Assembly: GCA_029990175.1 (NCBI GenBank)
Contig: JARKIP010000042.1
Coordinates: 4,774,001 to 4,838,000, forward strand
Origin: Petunia secreta
Taxonomy: Eukaryota; Streptophyta; Magnoliopsida; Solanales; Solanaceae
Direction: 5' to 3'
DNA length: 64,000 nt
The notes beneath the pieces are model-generated. The model saw only the letters and a program-made list of their open reading frames with translations. It searched no databases and had not been told where the DNA came from. Shown here piece after piece: positions 1 through 11,027 of the stretch. Each line of letters opens with the position of its first letter. Position 1 is the stretch's first letter. The position numbers and the translations under genes are program-made.

Positions 1-3000
1 ACTGGGATGTCAGTGGTTGACTGCATTGGGAGATATTAAGTTGAATTTTAGGAACTTAACTATGAAGTTCAGGTATCAAGGAAAAACACTTGTTTAGGGG
101 TGATACTAGCAAGGTGAAAGGGGTGCAAGCTAAGAATGCCACTATGAATACTGCAGAAGAAGCTCAATTCTTTATGATGACACTGATAAACACTTCTGAC
201 TCACTCTCATTTAATAGCCTACAAGCTCAGCAGAGTGAGGATTTACCACCAGAGTTGGCTTCCTTACTTAAGCAATATGCTAGTATTTTTGAAGTGCCTA
301 CTACATTGCCACCACATGGAGGACCATTTGATCACATAATACCATTGATTGATCAAGCAATTCCAGTCAGGAAGAGGCAACACAGGTACCCTAGGGTTAA
401 GAAGGATATCATAGAAAAACTAGTGAAAGAAATGATGGATCAAGGAGTCATTCCACATAGTACCAGTCCCTATGCTTCACCTGTTGTGTTAGTTGGGAAA
501 CATGATGGTAGTTGGAGGTTTTGTGTTGACTATAGGGATTTGAATTAGCTGACTATCAAGGATAAGTTTCCCATTCCAATTATAGAGAATCTGTTGGATG
601 AATTGGGAGGAGCTGAGGTTTTTTCTAAGATTGATTTGAGGGCAGGGTATCATCAACTGAGAATGGAACACGAAGATCTTCACAAGACTGCCTTTAAGAC
701 TCATGATGGGCATTATGAATTTCTAGTCATGCCATTTGGCTTGACTAATGCCCATTCCTCAATCCAAAACCTTATGAATGATGTGTTCAAACCATTACTA
801 AGGAAGTCAGTCTTGGACTTCTTTGGTGATATACTGATCTATAGTAAGGATTTGCCATCCATGTAGGCCACTTGCAAGCTGTCTTTTAGCTGATGAAACA
901 ATATCAGTTATATGCTAAGCCTTCTAAGTGTGCATTTAGTGCAAATGAGGTGGAATATTTGGGGCATTTTATTAGTGGTAGAAGAGTTTCTATTGATCCA
1001 AAGAAGATAGTAGCTGTGAAAGAGTGGCCTGTTCCCACCAACATCAAACAGCTGTGAGGATTCGTAGGTTTGGCAGGGTACTATAGAAGATTCATTAAAG
1101 GTTTTGGAACTGTTTGTAAGCCTCTACATGAGCTGCTCAAGAAAGATAACTTTAACTGGACCTTTGAAGCAACCACTACATTTAATTAGTTGAAGGAAAC
1201 ACTGATATCAGCTTCTTTAACTGGACCATGCCTGATTACTCTAAGACCTTCATAATTGAGAGTGATGCTAGTGGAATAGATACTGGGGTTGTCTTGATGC
1301 AACAGGGGCATCCTATTGCCTGTATTAGTAAATCCTTAGCCCCCATACACCAAGCCATGTCTGTGTATGATAGAGAGTTGTTGGCCTTACTATTTGCTGT
1401 CACTAAATGATCACACTATCTCTTGAGTAGACACTTAATCATTAAAATATATCAGAAGGCCCTCAAGTACCTTCTAGATCAGAATATAAACAATGATTTC
1501 CAAGTATCTGGTATTTCTAAGCTTATGGCTTTTGATTTTTCCATTGAATATAAGAACGGGAATGAGAACAAGGCTGCTGATACTTTATCAAGGAATACTG
1601 ATGCTGAGTTACTGGCCATATCCTTGTTAACTCCCAATGACTCCCTATTTGAAGAAATCAAACAAACTTGGGTGACTGACAACACCCTACAGGAGCTGAT
1701 TGTCAAGTTGCAAACTCAGCCTTATAAATCCTACATTTGGTTCAATGATTAGTTAAGATGGAAGAGTGGGTTAGTGGTAGGAAACAATAGTCAGCTTAGT
1801 CACCACATCAGTCAAACTTGGCATTCTACAGGGCAAGAGGGTCATTCTGGTATGGATGCCACTATTAAAAGATTGTATTATTTTTTCTTCTAGAAGTCAT
1901 TAACTGTTGATACTAGAGAATTTATCCAGAAATGTGATATCTGTCAGAGACACAAGTATGATGTTGAAGCCTCTCCAGGCTTACTACATCCTCTACCTAT
2001 GCCTGATGGTGTATGGACTGACATATGCTTAGATTTCATGGAAAGGTTGCCTAGTTCTAGGGGTAAAACTGTTATTCTGGTAGTGGTGGACAGACTCAGC
2101 AAATATGGGCATTTCATCAGCCTACATCACCCTTACACTGCTCAGTCTGTGGCTCAGAGTCTCCCGACCAATATCTTTAAACTGCATGGTATGCCTTTCA
2201 CCATAACTAGTGACAGAGACCTTGTATTCCTTAGTTCTTTTTGGCAAGAGTTGTTTTCCTTACAAGGTGTACAGTTACAGAGGTCCACTGCTTACCTCCC
2301 CCAGACAGATGGCCAAACAGAGGTGTTAAACAGGACCTTGGAAACATATCTAAGGTGTTTTTGTTCTAACAAGCCAATGGATTGGCCCTTATATTTACCA
2401 CTTGCTGAATGGTGGTACAACACAACTTACCATTCCACTATTAAGTGCACTCCCTATGAGGTTCTATATCGCCAGAAGCCACCTATTCATCTTCCCTATT
2501 GGTTAGGAGATGCTAATTCTGAGATGGTGGACAGATATTTAGCAGCCAAAGAAGCAATCATTCAGCTACTGAAATTTCATTTGGCTAGAGCACAGCAAAG
2601 GATGAAAGAATTGGCTAATAGACACGGAAGTGATAAGTGTTTTGAAGTTGGAGAGTGGAGTTGCTGATAGGCCATTCGATAGGCTAGCAGCTAAGCATTA
2701 TGGTCCATATCCTATTGTGGTCAAGATTGCTGCAGTAGCTTATAAGTTACTACTTCTTAAAGATATTCTTATTCATCATACATTCCATGTTTCACAACTT
2801 AAGAAGTGCCATGCAGTGCCTTCATCTATTAATCATCCTCCTGTGTTTCACTTATCTAGCCCTCATTGTCCTCATCCTGAGTCTATTTTGTAAAGGAGAT
2901 TAGTTAAGCGAGGCAATAAAGTTGTGACTCAGGTCTTGGTTAAGTGGTTTGGTATTGATGTTGCTCAATCTACTGGGGAATATCTTCCTGTTCTGAAGCC

Positions 3001-3025
3001 ATGGTTTCCTTCTTTTTACCCTTGA
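1..3025 (+). pseudogene. gypsy C pol polyprotein, degenerate
   Basis: Reverse transcriptase spans roughly 240-1130, with recognisable [32 protein letters not shown] and MPFGLTNA blocks. The catalytic YxDD box reads FFGD near 820-835, so the first aspartate is lost. There are stops at 546-548 and near 865, and more near 1056 and 1188. RNase H lies at about 1228-1620 (ESDASG, DRELLA, ADTLSR). The integrase zinc domain (HHCC) lies at about 1800-1965 and contains a stop. The integrase core at 1999-2560 keeps WTDICLDF, TSDRD and QTDGQTEVLNRTLE, so the three acidic residues are visible. The C-terminal part (2630-3025) continues with a frameshift to VLVKWFGID-type chromodomain-like sequence and ends at TGA 3023-3025. 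The original protein would have been one continuous frame. Confidence 0.88.
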
Positions 3026-3043
3026 GGACAAGGGTGTGTTTGT

Positions 3044-3051
3044 GGAGGGGG
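3044..3051 (+). other. Polypurine tract of gypsy C
   Basis: A short purine run (GGAGGGGG) sits just upstream of the LTR start TGATGC and downstream of the pol stop. This is the expected plus-strand primer position. No function can remain in this dead copy. Confidence 0.7.
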
Positions 3052-3054
3052 TAT

Positions 3055-3362
3055 TGATGCAATTAAAATTTGAAATGAGCTAAGAAGAAGAAGCTGAGCT
3101 AGCAGCTGACATGTCAAGTTAGTTAGCTTCCAGAAAGTAGTTAGGGTTTCAATGAGTCGGTTATTAGTTCTATTGTTATATAAATACATTACAAATGCCT
3201 TATAATCATTTATTCATATATCAATACAACTTTATTCTTTTCTTAATCTCTATTCTAATTTCTTGTTATACTCTCGATTGATTGCTGAGTTTGGCTATCA
3301 TTTTCCTTGAGTCCAGCTCCTAGATTATCACTAATTCTATTTTAGTTTAGTTCATTGTATCA
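3055..3362 (+). repeat. 3' LTR of gypsy C (about 308 bp)
   Basis: The LTR starts TGATGCAATT right after the polypurine tract and ends TTGTATCA, giving TG...CA termini. A TATA-like sequence (TTATATAAATA) is at 3176-3186. The partner LTR is outside the window, so the right boundary rests on the CA terminus and the change of sequence character. The sequence after it (AGACC...) belongs to the AT-rich host. Confidence 0.65.
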
Positions 3363-3784
3363 AGACCATTGCCCAACGAGAAGACTTCCAAACATATTAC
3401 TTGATCAACTTTGGAAGTTTTGTGTTTGTTATTATGCATGAGAAAGAAAATCAAAGGGTTTTTGTTTGTTGTTTCCCCGCGGTTTGATGGTTACGAATTG
3501 GGGATTACCTCAATTTACTTATGGTCTAGTGAGATAGGGTTGAACAAGTTTAACAATTTAAAGGTTGAACAAGTTTAATAATTTTTTTTTTTCTTTTTGG
3601 TAGCACTGTTAATGTTGGCGTGTGGCCAATTGCGGATTTTAAAGTATTGGCAAATTGAACTACATAGGTCATGGTCATCATAATTCTATCCATGACAGTG
3701 TATAATTTGCAATGTAACTTGAGATTTTAACTCTTTGTGCACGTAATGTTATGCCAATTGAGGTGGGCATTATTCTCGTGTGTA

Positions 3785-4400
3785 TATGCATGTGTATAAT
3801 GTTGTATTAATTAAGAATGATGATTAATAAATACTTGCTGTAAATGTGGTTTATTTATTTGAAATCATTGAAAATTCTTAATATTTTATACACAGAAAAT
3901 GATATCACGTATAAATTACGAATCTTTTGATTTTAAATATTTGCAACCAAATTGACTGATTTATCTATTTGGCATCATTGAAAATTCTTACAATTTATCA
4001 AGTGTTAAGAATTTTATGATAAATAAACGGTTTCAATCAAAGTGGTTTATTTATTTTAAATCCTTGAAAATTCTTAGTGACGTTATACAGAAGAGATGAT
4101 ATCATATATGGATTAAGAATTTATGGTTGATGAATGATTATCATTTATGTGGAATATTTTTTTAGAGTCACTAAATATTCTTAATACATTATGTGAGATA
4201 ATATTGCATAAGGTTTAAGAATTTATGATGGATAATAGTTTACCTCCAAAATGGAGTATTTATTCGGGACCATTGAAACTCTTAAAGCTTTATACATGCA
4301 AAACTATGACAATGCTTGGATAGAGAATTATGTTTAGTAAATAGGATTCACTAGAATAATCTATTTATTCGATTCATTGAATATTCTAAATGTACCATGT
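3785..4400 (+). repeat. Degenerate tandem repeat, period about 110-120 bp
   Basis: Blocks of the form GGTTTATTTATTT...ATTGAAAATTCTTA...GATATCA...TTAAGAATTTATGAT recur at about 3850, 3965, 4045, 4165 and 4255. The copies are strongly diverged from one another, so this is an old array. It looks like a repeated leader segment of the surrounding copia element. Confidence 0.6.
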
Positions 4401-4679
4401 GTAAATTGGTGAAATTTTATCTACTGAAAAGGAGATTATAATTTCTTGATACTGAAAACACTAAGTTAATTCATGAGATAAGATATTACGGTTTTCATCT
4501 AACATGAGAAAGTAATATCTTGGATTCTCATTTTTTTTAATTGAGATAAAAATCTGATGAAGAGGAGGCTTTGTGTATCTTGGTCAAATGAGTTACATAA
4601 TGTATGCCTTGTGCTCATGGGATAATTATAAGGAGAATGTGAACTAGAGTAGGTTTTTCTTTAATTCATAAAAACGCCT

Positions 4680-5280
4680 AAACCGGTTATCTTTCGAATT
4701 TGGTCATAGCTTTGTGATCATGAATTCAAGATCTCTAATTGATTTGAAATATGTTAAAGACATCGAAAACAGTCCAAAGCAATTTTGTTGCTTTGCAGTG
4801 AGTGATGTCAATTTTTTGACATTTCGAGGTCATTTGAATGGTTTTCTTTTTAGGCAGTTTGTTGAATTAAAATGTGATTTAAATATGAAAGCCATTATTT
4901 ATATCAAATTTTTATTTATATTAAATTTGGGACATTGATGATTTAATATGTATTGATATATGATAAGAATGTAGTTTATATTTTTAAATTTTAAAAGACG
5001 TAAGACTCACACTGTTTTAATGAAAAATAAGTTTTAACATATGTTGTTTGATCTTGATTCATGGATATAAAAAATGTTGTATGTTGATATATGATTAAAA
5101 AAAGCAACAGAGATATTGTAAATTCTAAAAACGTGAAACAAGATTTGTCCGAATTTGATCATAGTTTCGGAGATCAGAAAATTTGATAGACCTGATTGAT
5201 CTGAAATTTGGCATGTTTTGGAAACGGTCTGAAATTTGGCATGTTTTTGAAAACGGCCCAACGAGAACCACTCACTTCTA
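4680..5280 (+). repeat. Pair of diverged direct repeats about 450 bp apart
   Basis: The segments near 4680-4800 and 5140-5280 share the order GAATTTGGTCATAG / GAATTTGATCATAG, a GATCATGAATTCA / GATCAGAAAATTT block, TTGATTTGAAAT / TTGATCTGAAAT and a GAAAACxG block. A shorter immediate duplication of CTGAAATTTGGCATGTTTT lies at about 5209 and 5230. Confidence 0.5.
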
Positions 5281-5422
5281 TGTAGCGAACTATGTCATTT
5301 TTTGGTGATTTGAAGTTGTTAAGATGGTGTTTTGGGCGTTTTTCTATTTTATGGAAATTATTTTTCTACGGAAAGTTGGTTGGCATCCAGTGGTGATAGA
5401 GATTGTTCTATATGGTCTCCAT

Positions 5423-5618
5423 GATCATATACTAGTATAAACAATAAGTTTATACGTTGACATAGATCTTCCTCCATAACGAATAAATTTAATGTTAAGT
5501 ATACTTGGCTTAAAAGTCCCTATAGTACCCATGATTAAATACTAATATAAATAATGTGTTTACATATTGACAAAGGTCTTCCTCCCCAACGGATAGATAT
5601 ATTGTTAGTATACTAGGT
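5423..5618 (+). repeat. Two-copy tandem repeat of about 100 bp
   Basis: Two copies of a segment (CATGATxATATACTA...GACAxAGxTCTTCCTCC...AxTATACTxGG) occur at about 5423-5511 and 5529-5618. They are diverged and non-coding, and belong to the same repeat-rich leader as the other arrays here. Confidence 0.6.
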
Positions 5619-5814
5619 TTAATGACTAGTTGTTGGTGACTTGTATATATCTCTCTAACTGAGAATTGCATGTTCAGTCAATGAGACTAGGGCTATTCAA
5701 TAATTGATATTCACTTGAATTAAATTTATTCAGTTTAATGAGTGAAATCTGACATTGTATGTATATGGTGCATGGATAGTTACTTTCCCAATGAATTTGG
5801 CTATTCAAAATGCA

Positions 5815-5816
<2 letters not shown>

Positions 5817-5877
<61 letters not shown>
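5817..5877 (+). repeat. Compound microsatellite (AT)n(GT)n
   Basis: An uninterrupted AT run at 5817-5846 passes directly into a GT run at 5847-5877. This is a simple dinucleotide repeat, expected to be polymorphic in length. Confidence 0.97.
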
Positions 5878-5878
<1 letters not shown>

Positions 5879-6049
5879 TGTATTTTTGAATTAAATTATT
5901 CAATGTTACATGACCAGTATTGATCTATTTAATTTTTTATCTCACTAATTTAAATATATACAAATCCCTAAGTGTTGTTCTCTAACAAAATATTTTTTTT
6001 GTAGATTTATTTTGGTGGTGATAAGACATTAATTTAAAAGATACCTTAT

Positions 6050-6297
6050 ATGTATGGTAAATTAGAAAGAAATTTGATTTCAGTTTCTAGCTTAATTAGA
6101 GATGCATATTCAATTTATTTCATCAATAACTTTGGTGTTATTGAAGTTAATAAATGTATATCTCTTCTGATACAATATTGCAAGACCTTTTCATTTGATA
6201 TGTCTTTCAAATTTAATGATATTAATCTGCCCCATAAGAGAAAATATTCTTTGAAGTTGAATAACACTTATCTGGTTCTCTTGTATCAAGGTCATAT
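6050..6297 (+). pseudogene. copia A polyprotein, pre-integrase fragment (left half)
   Basis: The frame reads NLISVSSLIRDAYSIYF and later YLVLLYQGHI, the gag-pre-integrase block of Ty1/copia polyproteins (consensus NLISVSxL... and LWHxRLGHI). It breaks off at 6297. The missing right half resumes at 39167 with YLNMI...LVKDGS. If the intervening LINE and one copy of its target duplication are removed, the reading continues across the join. The split is thus an insertion, not random decay. Confidence 0.8.
6284..6297 (+). repeat. Target-site duplication of the L1 LINE, left copy
   Basis: TATCAAGGTCATAT here matches TATCAAGGCCATAT at 39167-39180 with one mismatch. It abuts the poly-A end of the minus-strand LINE (poly-T 6299-6305). 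The length and adjacency are as expected for target-primed reverse transcription. Confidence 0.85.
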
Positions 6298-6298
6298 C

Positions 6299-6532
6299 TT
6301 TTTTTGGTAACTAACAATTTTATTATTCACCTTTGAGTCAATTACAAAACAAGTTGTGTTACATCTCAAACAGCTACTCCTAAACTATATCTATTTACCT
6401 TTTCTATCACTGCTTCTATACGCTGCTTTACTTAAACTGTGCTATGATCACTAAACATAAGGCCCTGAACTACCAGTTTCATTCTACCACTAGCTCTTAC
6501 ACAATACATATACACTATTTCTCTTATCAGTG
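6299..6532 (-). other. L1 3' UTR end with polyadenylation signal and A tail
   Basis: Read on the minus strand, this segment ends with AATAAA (plus positions 6319-6324) followed about 13 bases later by seven A residues (plus 6299-6305). It continues the LINE 3' UTR that is interrupted at 25294 by the CACTA. No coding frame is present. Confidence 0.75.
6530..6532. repeat. CACTA target-site duplication, left (GTG)
   Basis: GTG precedes the left terminus at 6533 and GTG follows the right terminus at 25294-25296. Three bases is the standard CACTA duplication length. Such a short match carries little weight alone, but both flanks are LINE 3' UTR. Confidence 0.75.
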
Positions 6533-6740
6533 CGCTACAAGAAAAATGATCTTTAACGAGGGAAAATTCGGTCGTTAGAAGTTCAAATCCGGTCACTATA
6601 CATAATTAATGACCGGATAAAAGCCAGTCATCGCCGGTCGTTATAGACCTTCACGTTAAAAGTTTAGCGATCGAATTCCAATCCAGCGGTTAAAGATCAT
6701 ATAGCGACTGCAGAAATTCCGCTCGTTATGCTTTATTTTA
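6533..6740 (+). repeat. CACTA left terminus and subterminal repeats
   Basis: The terminal inverted repeat is followed by several short motifs of the GGTCGTTA / TAACGACC type in both orientations (about 6570, 6640, 6737). In this superfamily such subterminal motifs are transposase binding sites. That role here is inferred from position. Confidence 0.65.
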
Positions 6741-7411
6741 ACGACCAAATTTTCCCTTAGTTGATTCTGTATTATAACTTTCACCGACAACCAAAATATA
6801 CAATTATTCAATAATTATTATTGTAAAATAAATACTAATCTTCATTTCTTAAAAACAGAAACATACAAAATATATTCATATAAAAATTCATAGTTCAATA
6901 CAAAAACCTAAACATAATATTATGCATATATAAGTCGTGACATTATATTTGTCAACTCCAAACAAAAGAAAAAGCAGAATTGTGGTTATCTACACCTGAG
7001 AACATCTTTAAACAAATCCTAAAGAAAGCAGCAAATAAGTTCCTCTTGTGCTTCTGCTTCTTTAACATTTTCAATTGCTTATAGATGCTCTGCAGTTCCT
7101 TCAATAACTGGTTTATACTTCAAATCCTCGATCAGTTAAAAGAACAGTTTGGTGTCAGTTTAGTAAACGAATTTCTTGGAACTGTCCAAACAATTTATGC
7201 AACAATAGAACTAAATTGAATGGAATATCCAAAGAAAGAAAACACAATTAGAACTTTGAGAACAGTGAACAAGAACCACAAGAAAGCGAGAAGTCAAGAC
7301 TAACCATAAAGAAGGCGCACACAATTTTTAGGAGCTGTCAAGTAAATTTATTTGACAAGTAAATTGCCCAATGTTTTCAAATTAGTCCAACTTCGTACCT
7401 TTCCGGCATAA

Positions 7412-7707
7412 GCTAGTGTTTGGACATAGATTCCCAAATAATTTTTGAGAAACATTTTTTGGGTGAAGTTTGATATAAAAATAAAAAATTGTTTGGACAT
7501 ACTTTTTGGGAACAAAATTTTTGACTCAAAAAGAGCCTTTGGGCTCTTATGAAGATGAAATTTGTATGTAAATGTTAATTTTTGACCTAAAAAGAGCCTT
7601 TGAGCATTTTTTGAGTTTTTGGGAGAAGTTTAGCTCAAATAGCATAAACAAACAGTTTTTCTCCCAAAAACTCCAAAAAAATATTTCCAAAAACTATAAA
7701 CAAACGG
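7412..7707. mobile_element. Candidate MITE
   Basis: The left end GTGTTTGGACATAG and the right end CTATAAACAAACG form an imperfect inverted pair. The interior repeats AAAGAGCCTTTGxGC at about 7530 and 7589 and is very AT-rich. This looks like one of the short TIR elements common in Solanaceae genomes. I could not find a convincing target duplication, so the exact ends are uncertain. Confidence 0.4.
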
Positions 7708-8899
7708 GGGCGAAGTGTCCAAGCAAAGAAAAATATCATTGGAGTTTATTCGGGTGGCAGCATTGGTACAATTAATGTGATAGATGAAGCTTTTCTGGCT
7801 ACAAATACAACATCAAAACTATAGGTCAGACCATAATAAAAAGATGTTTTCGCAGACTACTTATCAGCAAAGGCGAGATGTGTTTTCTATTTCATAATGA
7901 AATATAAAAAGAACAGTTTATCACATAACCAAGTCCTTTTGCAAATTTCTTTCTCCGGCCAAGAGTCTAGTTCTGTTACAATAAAGGGCTTCTAAGTTCC
8001 AAGTCCTTTTGGTGCAATAGTCTAGAACTCAATATCTTGCAAAAAATTTGAAAGGTCAGTGTGACCTTAACTTTACGAAAAGGTAGTAACATAGTATCAT
8101 TTATCTGATCTGGTAGACAGATTAATGCATCTAAGTATTGTTCTGCATGACAACAAGGAACATGTAATCCAAACTATGTAACGTGCACACACTAATAGTA
8201 TAAGCTGTAACTACATTAAAAGGAACAAGTCTTACTTAACATTGTTGGCAATCCCATAGATCAATTTTGCAATTGTTGTTAATTATCACTGCACACTTAT
8301 TAAACACTCTCTTTGATATCTTCTAAAGCTTAAACTATAGAGTCAGAAAATAAATATCTTAAGTAGCAATAAGTACACAACTAATAAGAAAATAACACCA
8401 AGCACCAGCGTCTAACAAATTGAAAAGTATATTCAAGAGCACAAATGCATAGTGATCAAGGTACATCAAAACAAAGTGTATAAAACAACAATTCCTCAAC
8501 TTTATGCAAGTCAACAAGAAATCAAAAAATAAATTACTAACCAGAATGCTGCTCTTAAAGTTTATAAAGCCTCACAGTGAAAAATGCAAAACAACCTGAA
8601 ACATCTGATTTGACAGCACCATTCTTAAAGCATCTTTTTTTTTAAGATTATAAATGCCGGAAAATGTGATGATGCACTATGTAGCAGGTCCTAGTTGAAT
8701 TAACTATCTAGACTTCAGAAGATTACAAAACAAGCAAAAATGAGAACTTGTGCAGCAACACTTATTTGTTCGCTCATAGAGCTCGGTTCTAAATCATTAA
8801 TCATATGCCAGAAGAATAAGTAGATCGGAAAGAAGTCAGTGTTATTCCATTTTTAATGGTTTTCACGAGGACAAGATATTTATAATAAAAGTTTATACT

Positions 8900-8904
8900 T
8901 TATT
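8900..8904. repeat. Target-site duplication of copia B, left (TTATT)
   Basis: TTATT lies immediately before the left LTR and again immediately after the right LTR at 16611-16615. Five bases is the usual LTR-element duplication. Confidence 0.9.
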
Positions 8905-9308
8905 TGTTGGATTTATCTGAATAAAAGAGTCCACCCATAAAGGGGTGCTCTTAATATCTATCAAGATAAAAAGATAAGTTACCTGGTAGAGTCCTACAAG
9001 AGGACAACTACTGTATTATACAGTTATAAATACAGTAGTAATAGGCTCAGATAAACATACTAATTTCTCTACAGCTCTTCCTATCTCTCTCTCTAAAATA
9101 AACTAGTGTTTAGAGTCTTTAGACTGTGGATAAGGGGTTGATCCGTCAAGCACGTGACAACCACCGACGGCCAGTAATTGCAGCCACGGTTCAAGATCCT
9201 ATCGCTTCCGCTTACGAGAACAACAAGTAAGTTCTCGGTTTATGTTTAAACAATCTATTTAGTATAGATTTGTTGTTATATGAATATATGCATATTTGTA
9301 TTCCTTCA
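8905..9308 (+). repeat. copia B 5' LTR
   Basis: It begins TGTTGGATTTATC and ends TATTCCTTCA. A TATA-like TTATAAATA is at 9024-9032, which would be the promoter. It contains a 9-bp segment near 9113-9121 that is missing from the 3' LTR. Confidence 0.95.
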
Positions 9309-9309
9309 T

Positions 9310-9317
9310 TGGTATCA
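9310..9317 (+). other. copia B primer binding site (initiator Met tRNA)
   Basis: TGGTATCA follows the LTR by one base. It matches the first eight bases of the common plant site TGGTATCAGAGC, but the next bases (AATG) diverge, so priming may be weakened or the site mutated. Confidence 0.75.
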
Positions 9318-11027
9318 AATGTCATTAGGCTGGTTTTCTGGTTTGAATATTAGTTCTACTATTTTCTAATGTGATCCTAGAACTACCAATAAGAATATAT
9401 AACATTGTGTGATTTTTTAATGACGTACACTTTAATTAGTGTAATTTTCTTAGTTTAGGAAAATGTTGTTTTTTTTTTCCTTTCCTTAACAAAAAGAAAA
9501 GCAAATCACAGTCTTCCAAATCACGCATCAAACAAGGGCTAATCTTGTTGCTGAAGTCTCAGATATGGCTGAACGATGTCGATAAAAGCAACACCTTCAG
9601 ACATTCATAAATGAATTTATATCTAACAAACCAAACAAAATAAATATATCTTTGGAGCTCCAACATGAACAAGAAGGTGTAACACTGTGCAGAGAGATAA
9701 AGATAACATATCAAAATTCTGAAATCAATTCCCTACTATGTTGTTGAATTAGTTTTTAACAACTCTGTGATAGTATAGATCTAAAACGAAAGAAAGAGGA
9801 ATCAAAATTAGTTTTTTTCCAGATCCCACCAAACGCCGCCGTGAAAAGCCACGGCATCACCGGAAAAAGTCCGGCGAGGGGCGGCATCAATGGAGAATCA
9901 GTTTATTTTTCTCTGCCTCAGCACCACCTTTAACAACCGATTAAAAAAAATAAAGTTTTTTGAAGCAGTGTTCTTCTAAAATGGAGACCAGAGAGTAGAG
10001 CTTGGTGCTTCCGTAGGTGGAGTTTTATTGATAATAAGAAAATGAAACAAAGGTTTCTTAGTCCTCCTATTTTTTTAGCTTAGTGTGTCTGCTACAAGAA
10101 AAATGAGAGGAGGAGGAGGAGGAGAAATAAGAAAAGTAGGGTTAGTAAAGAAGAAGTGACGAAACTAGGCAAAAGGCCTACTTAGATTTCGCTGTGAGAA
10201 TATGAAAATTGGACTGAAAGTCCACTAATGTCTCTTTGCTAAATGTGGCAGAATATAGGCAAAATTGAGAAAATAGCTCATTTCATTCTTTTTGGCTAAT
10301 GGGCCATTTACAACACATTTCTACTCTCGTTAAGAAATGACTTATTATTTATTAAAAAAAAAGGCATTTTTTCCCTTAATTTCAAGTTTAAGAAATTTAG
10401 TCAAATAAACTTAATTTTTAGAATATAAATTAAGTATTTATATTCTTGATAAAAGAAATATTATCTTTTAATCCCAATTGCATGAAATGTTAATTTGTTT
10501 AACATTAAGTATATTTGTTAATTAGTTTAACAATTGTATGAAGTGGTAAATAGTTTAATTCTAAATTTTTTTATCTTTATTGTTAATTAGTTTAGCATGT
10601 TTAAAATATTAATTAGTTTAATATTAAATATATTTGTTAATTAGTTTAACGAATACATTTATGTTAATAAGTTTAATATTTGATTTATTTTATTTAGAAT
10701 GTTAAACAAAATTTATAATTAAGTTTAAGTTAATTTGTTAACTTAGATCCAAATGGGATTATAAGATCATGAAAACAAAATGTTGTTTTAAAACATGATT
10801 AAAACATTAAGCTAGGTAGTTGACTAGGTTAATTTACATGTGTTTAATTTTTGGACGATGACTGGGAACATAGTGAACTTTCGACTCCATTATTAATATA
10901 TGTGTTTATTAACTTAATCAACTTAGTGCTTATTGTCCGAATATGTATGTTGAACATAGTACTTGCGTTTAGACATTCCTTCTTTAGATCCTCACTATAT
11001 ATATATTTTTTATTTTGTTAAAAGAAA
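9318..11027 (+). other. copia B leader, unusually long and composite
   Basis: About 1.7 kb separates the primer site from the gag start. It holds no frame I can support. Part of it (about 9810-9900) is GC-richer, with CCGCCG/CCGGCG-type sequence, and differs from the AT-rich remainder (10260-11000). That looks like a foreign segment, perhaps a captured gene piece or an insertion, but I find no terminal repeats around it. Just before gag, a TATATATATTTTT tract lies at about 10997-11010. Confidence 0.5.
10440..10745 (+). repeat. AT-rich degenerate repeat in the copia B leader
   Basis: The phrase GTTAATTAGTTTAA and close variants recur at about 10507, 10572, 10610 and 10636, with weaker copies outside. 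Spacing is irregular (roughly 25-65 bp). The tract is non-coding. Confidence 0.6.

Larger units (their letters stand above)
1..3362 (+). mobile_element. Ty3/gypsy chromovirus-like retrotransposon, 3' part (gypsy C)
   Basis: The window opens inside the polyprotein of a Ty3/gypsy element. In order it shows the tail of the protease region, reverse transcriptase, RNase H, integrase and a chromodomain-like C-terminus, then a polypurine tract and one LTR. This order (integrase after RNase H) defines Ty3/gypsy. The 5' LTR and gag lie outside the window, so no target duplication can be checked. Stops and frameshifts are frequent, so it is a dead copy. Chromovirus membership is inferred from the C-terminal segment after the integrase. 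Confidence 0.9.
3363..6049 (+). other. AT-rich gene-free region, probable leader of copia A
   Basis: No coding sequence could be supported here. The stretch is AT-rich and built from several families of diverged internal repeats (listed separately) with a microsatellite near its end. It runs directly into the copia A pre-integrase frame at 6050, so it most likely is the 5' leader and gag region of that old element, decayed beyond recognition. I could not find a gag or protease motif. A short phrase (CCCAACGAGAA) recurs at about 3374 and about 5257, suggesting gypsy C landed inside this repeat-rich region. Confidence 0.45.
6741..8904. other. CACTA left arm, gene-free
   Basis: This is AT-rich non-coding sequence with no frame I can support, apart from a candidate MITE at 7412-7707. 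Dense short stops in all frames suggest either intron-like or decayed sequence. It ends exactly at the copia B target duplication (8900-8904). Confidence 0.5.

Noticed and set aside
10092..10104. Internal CTACAAGAAAAA resembling a CACTA end
   Set aside because: It lies inside the copia B leader, lacks the CA at the tip and has no partner or subterminal motifs.
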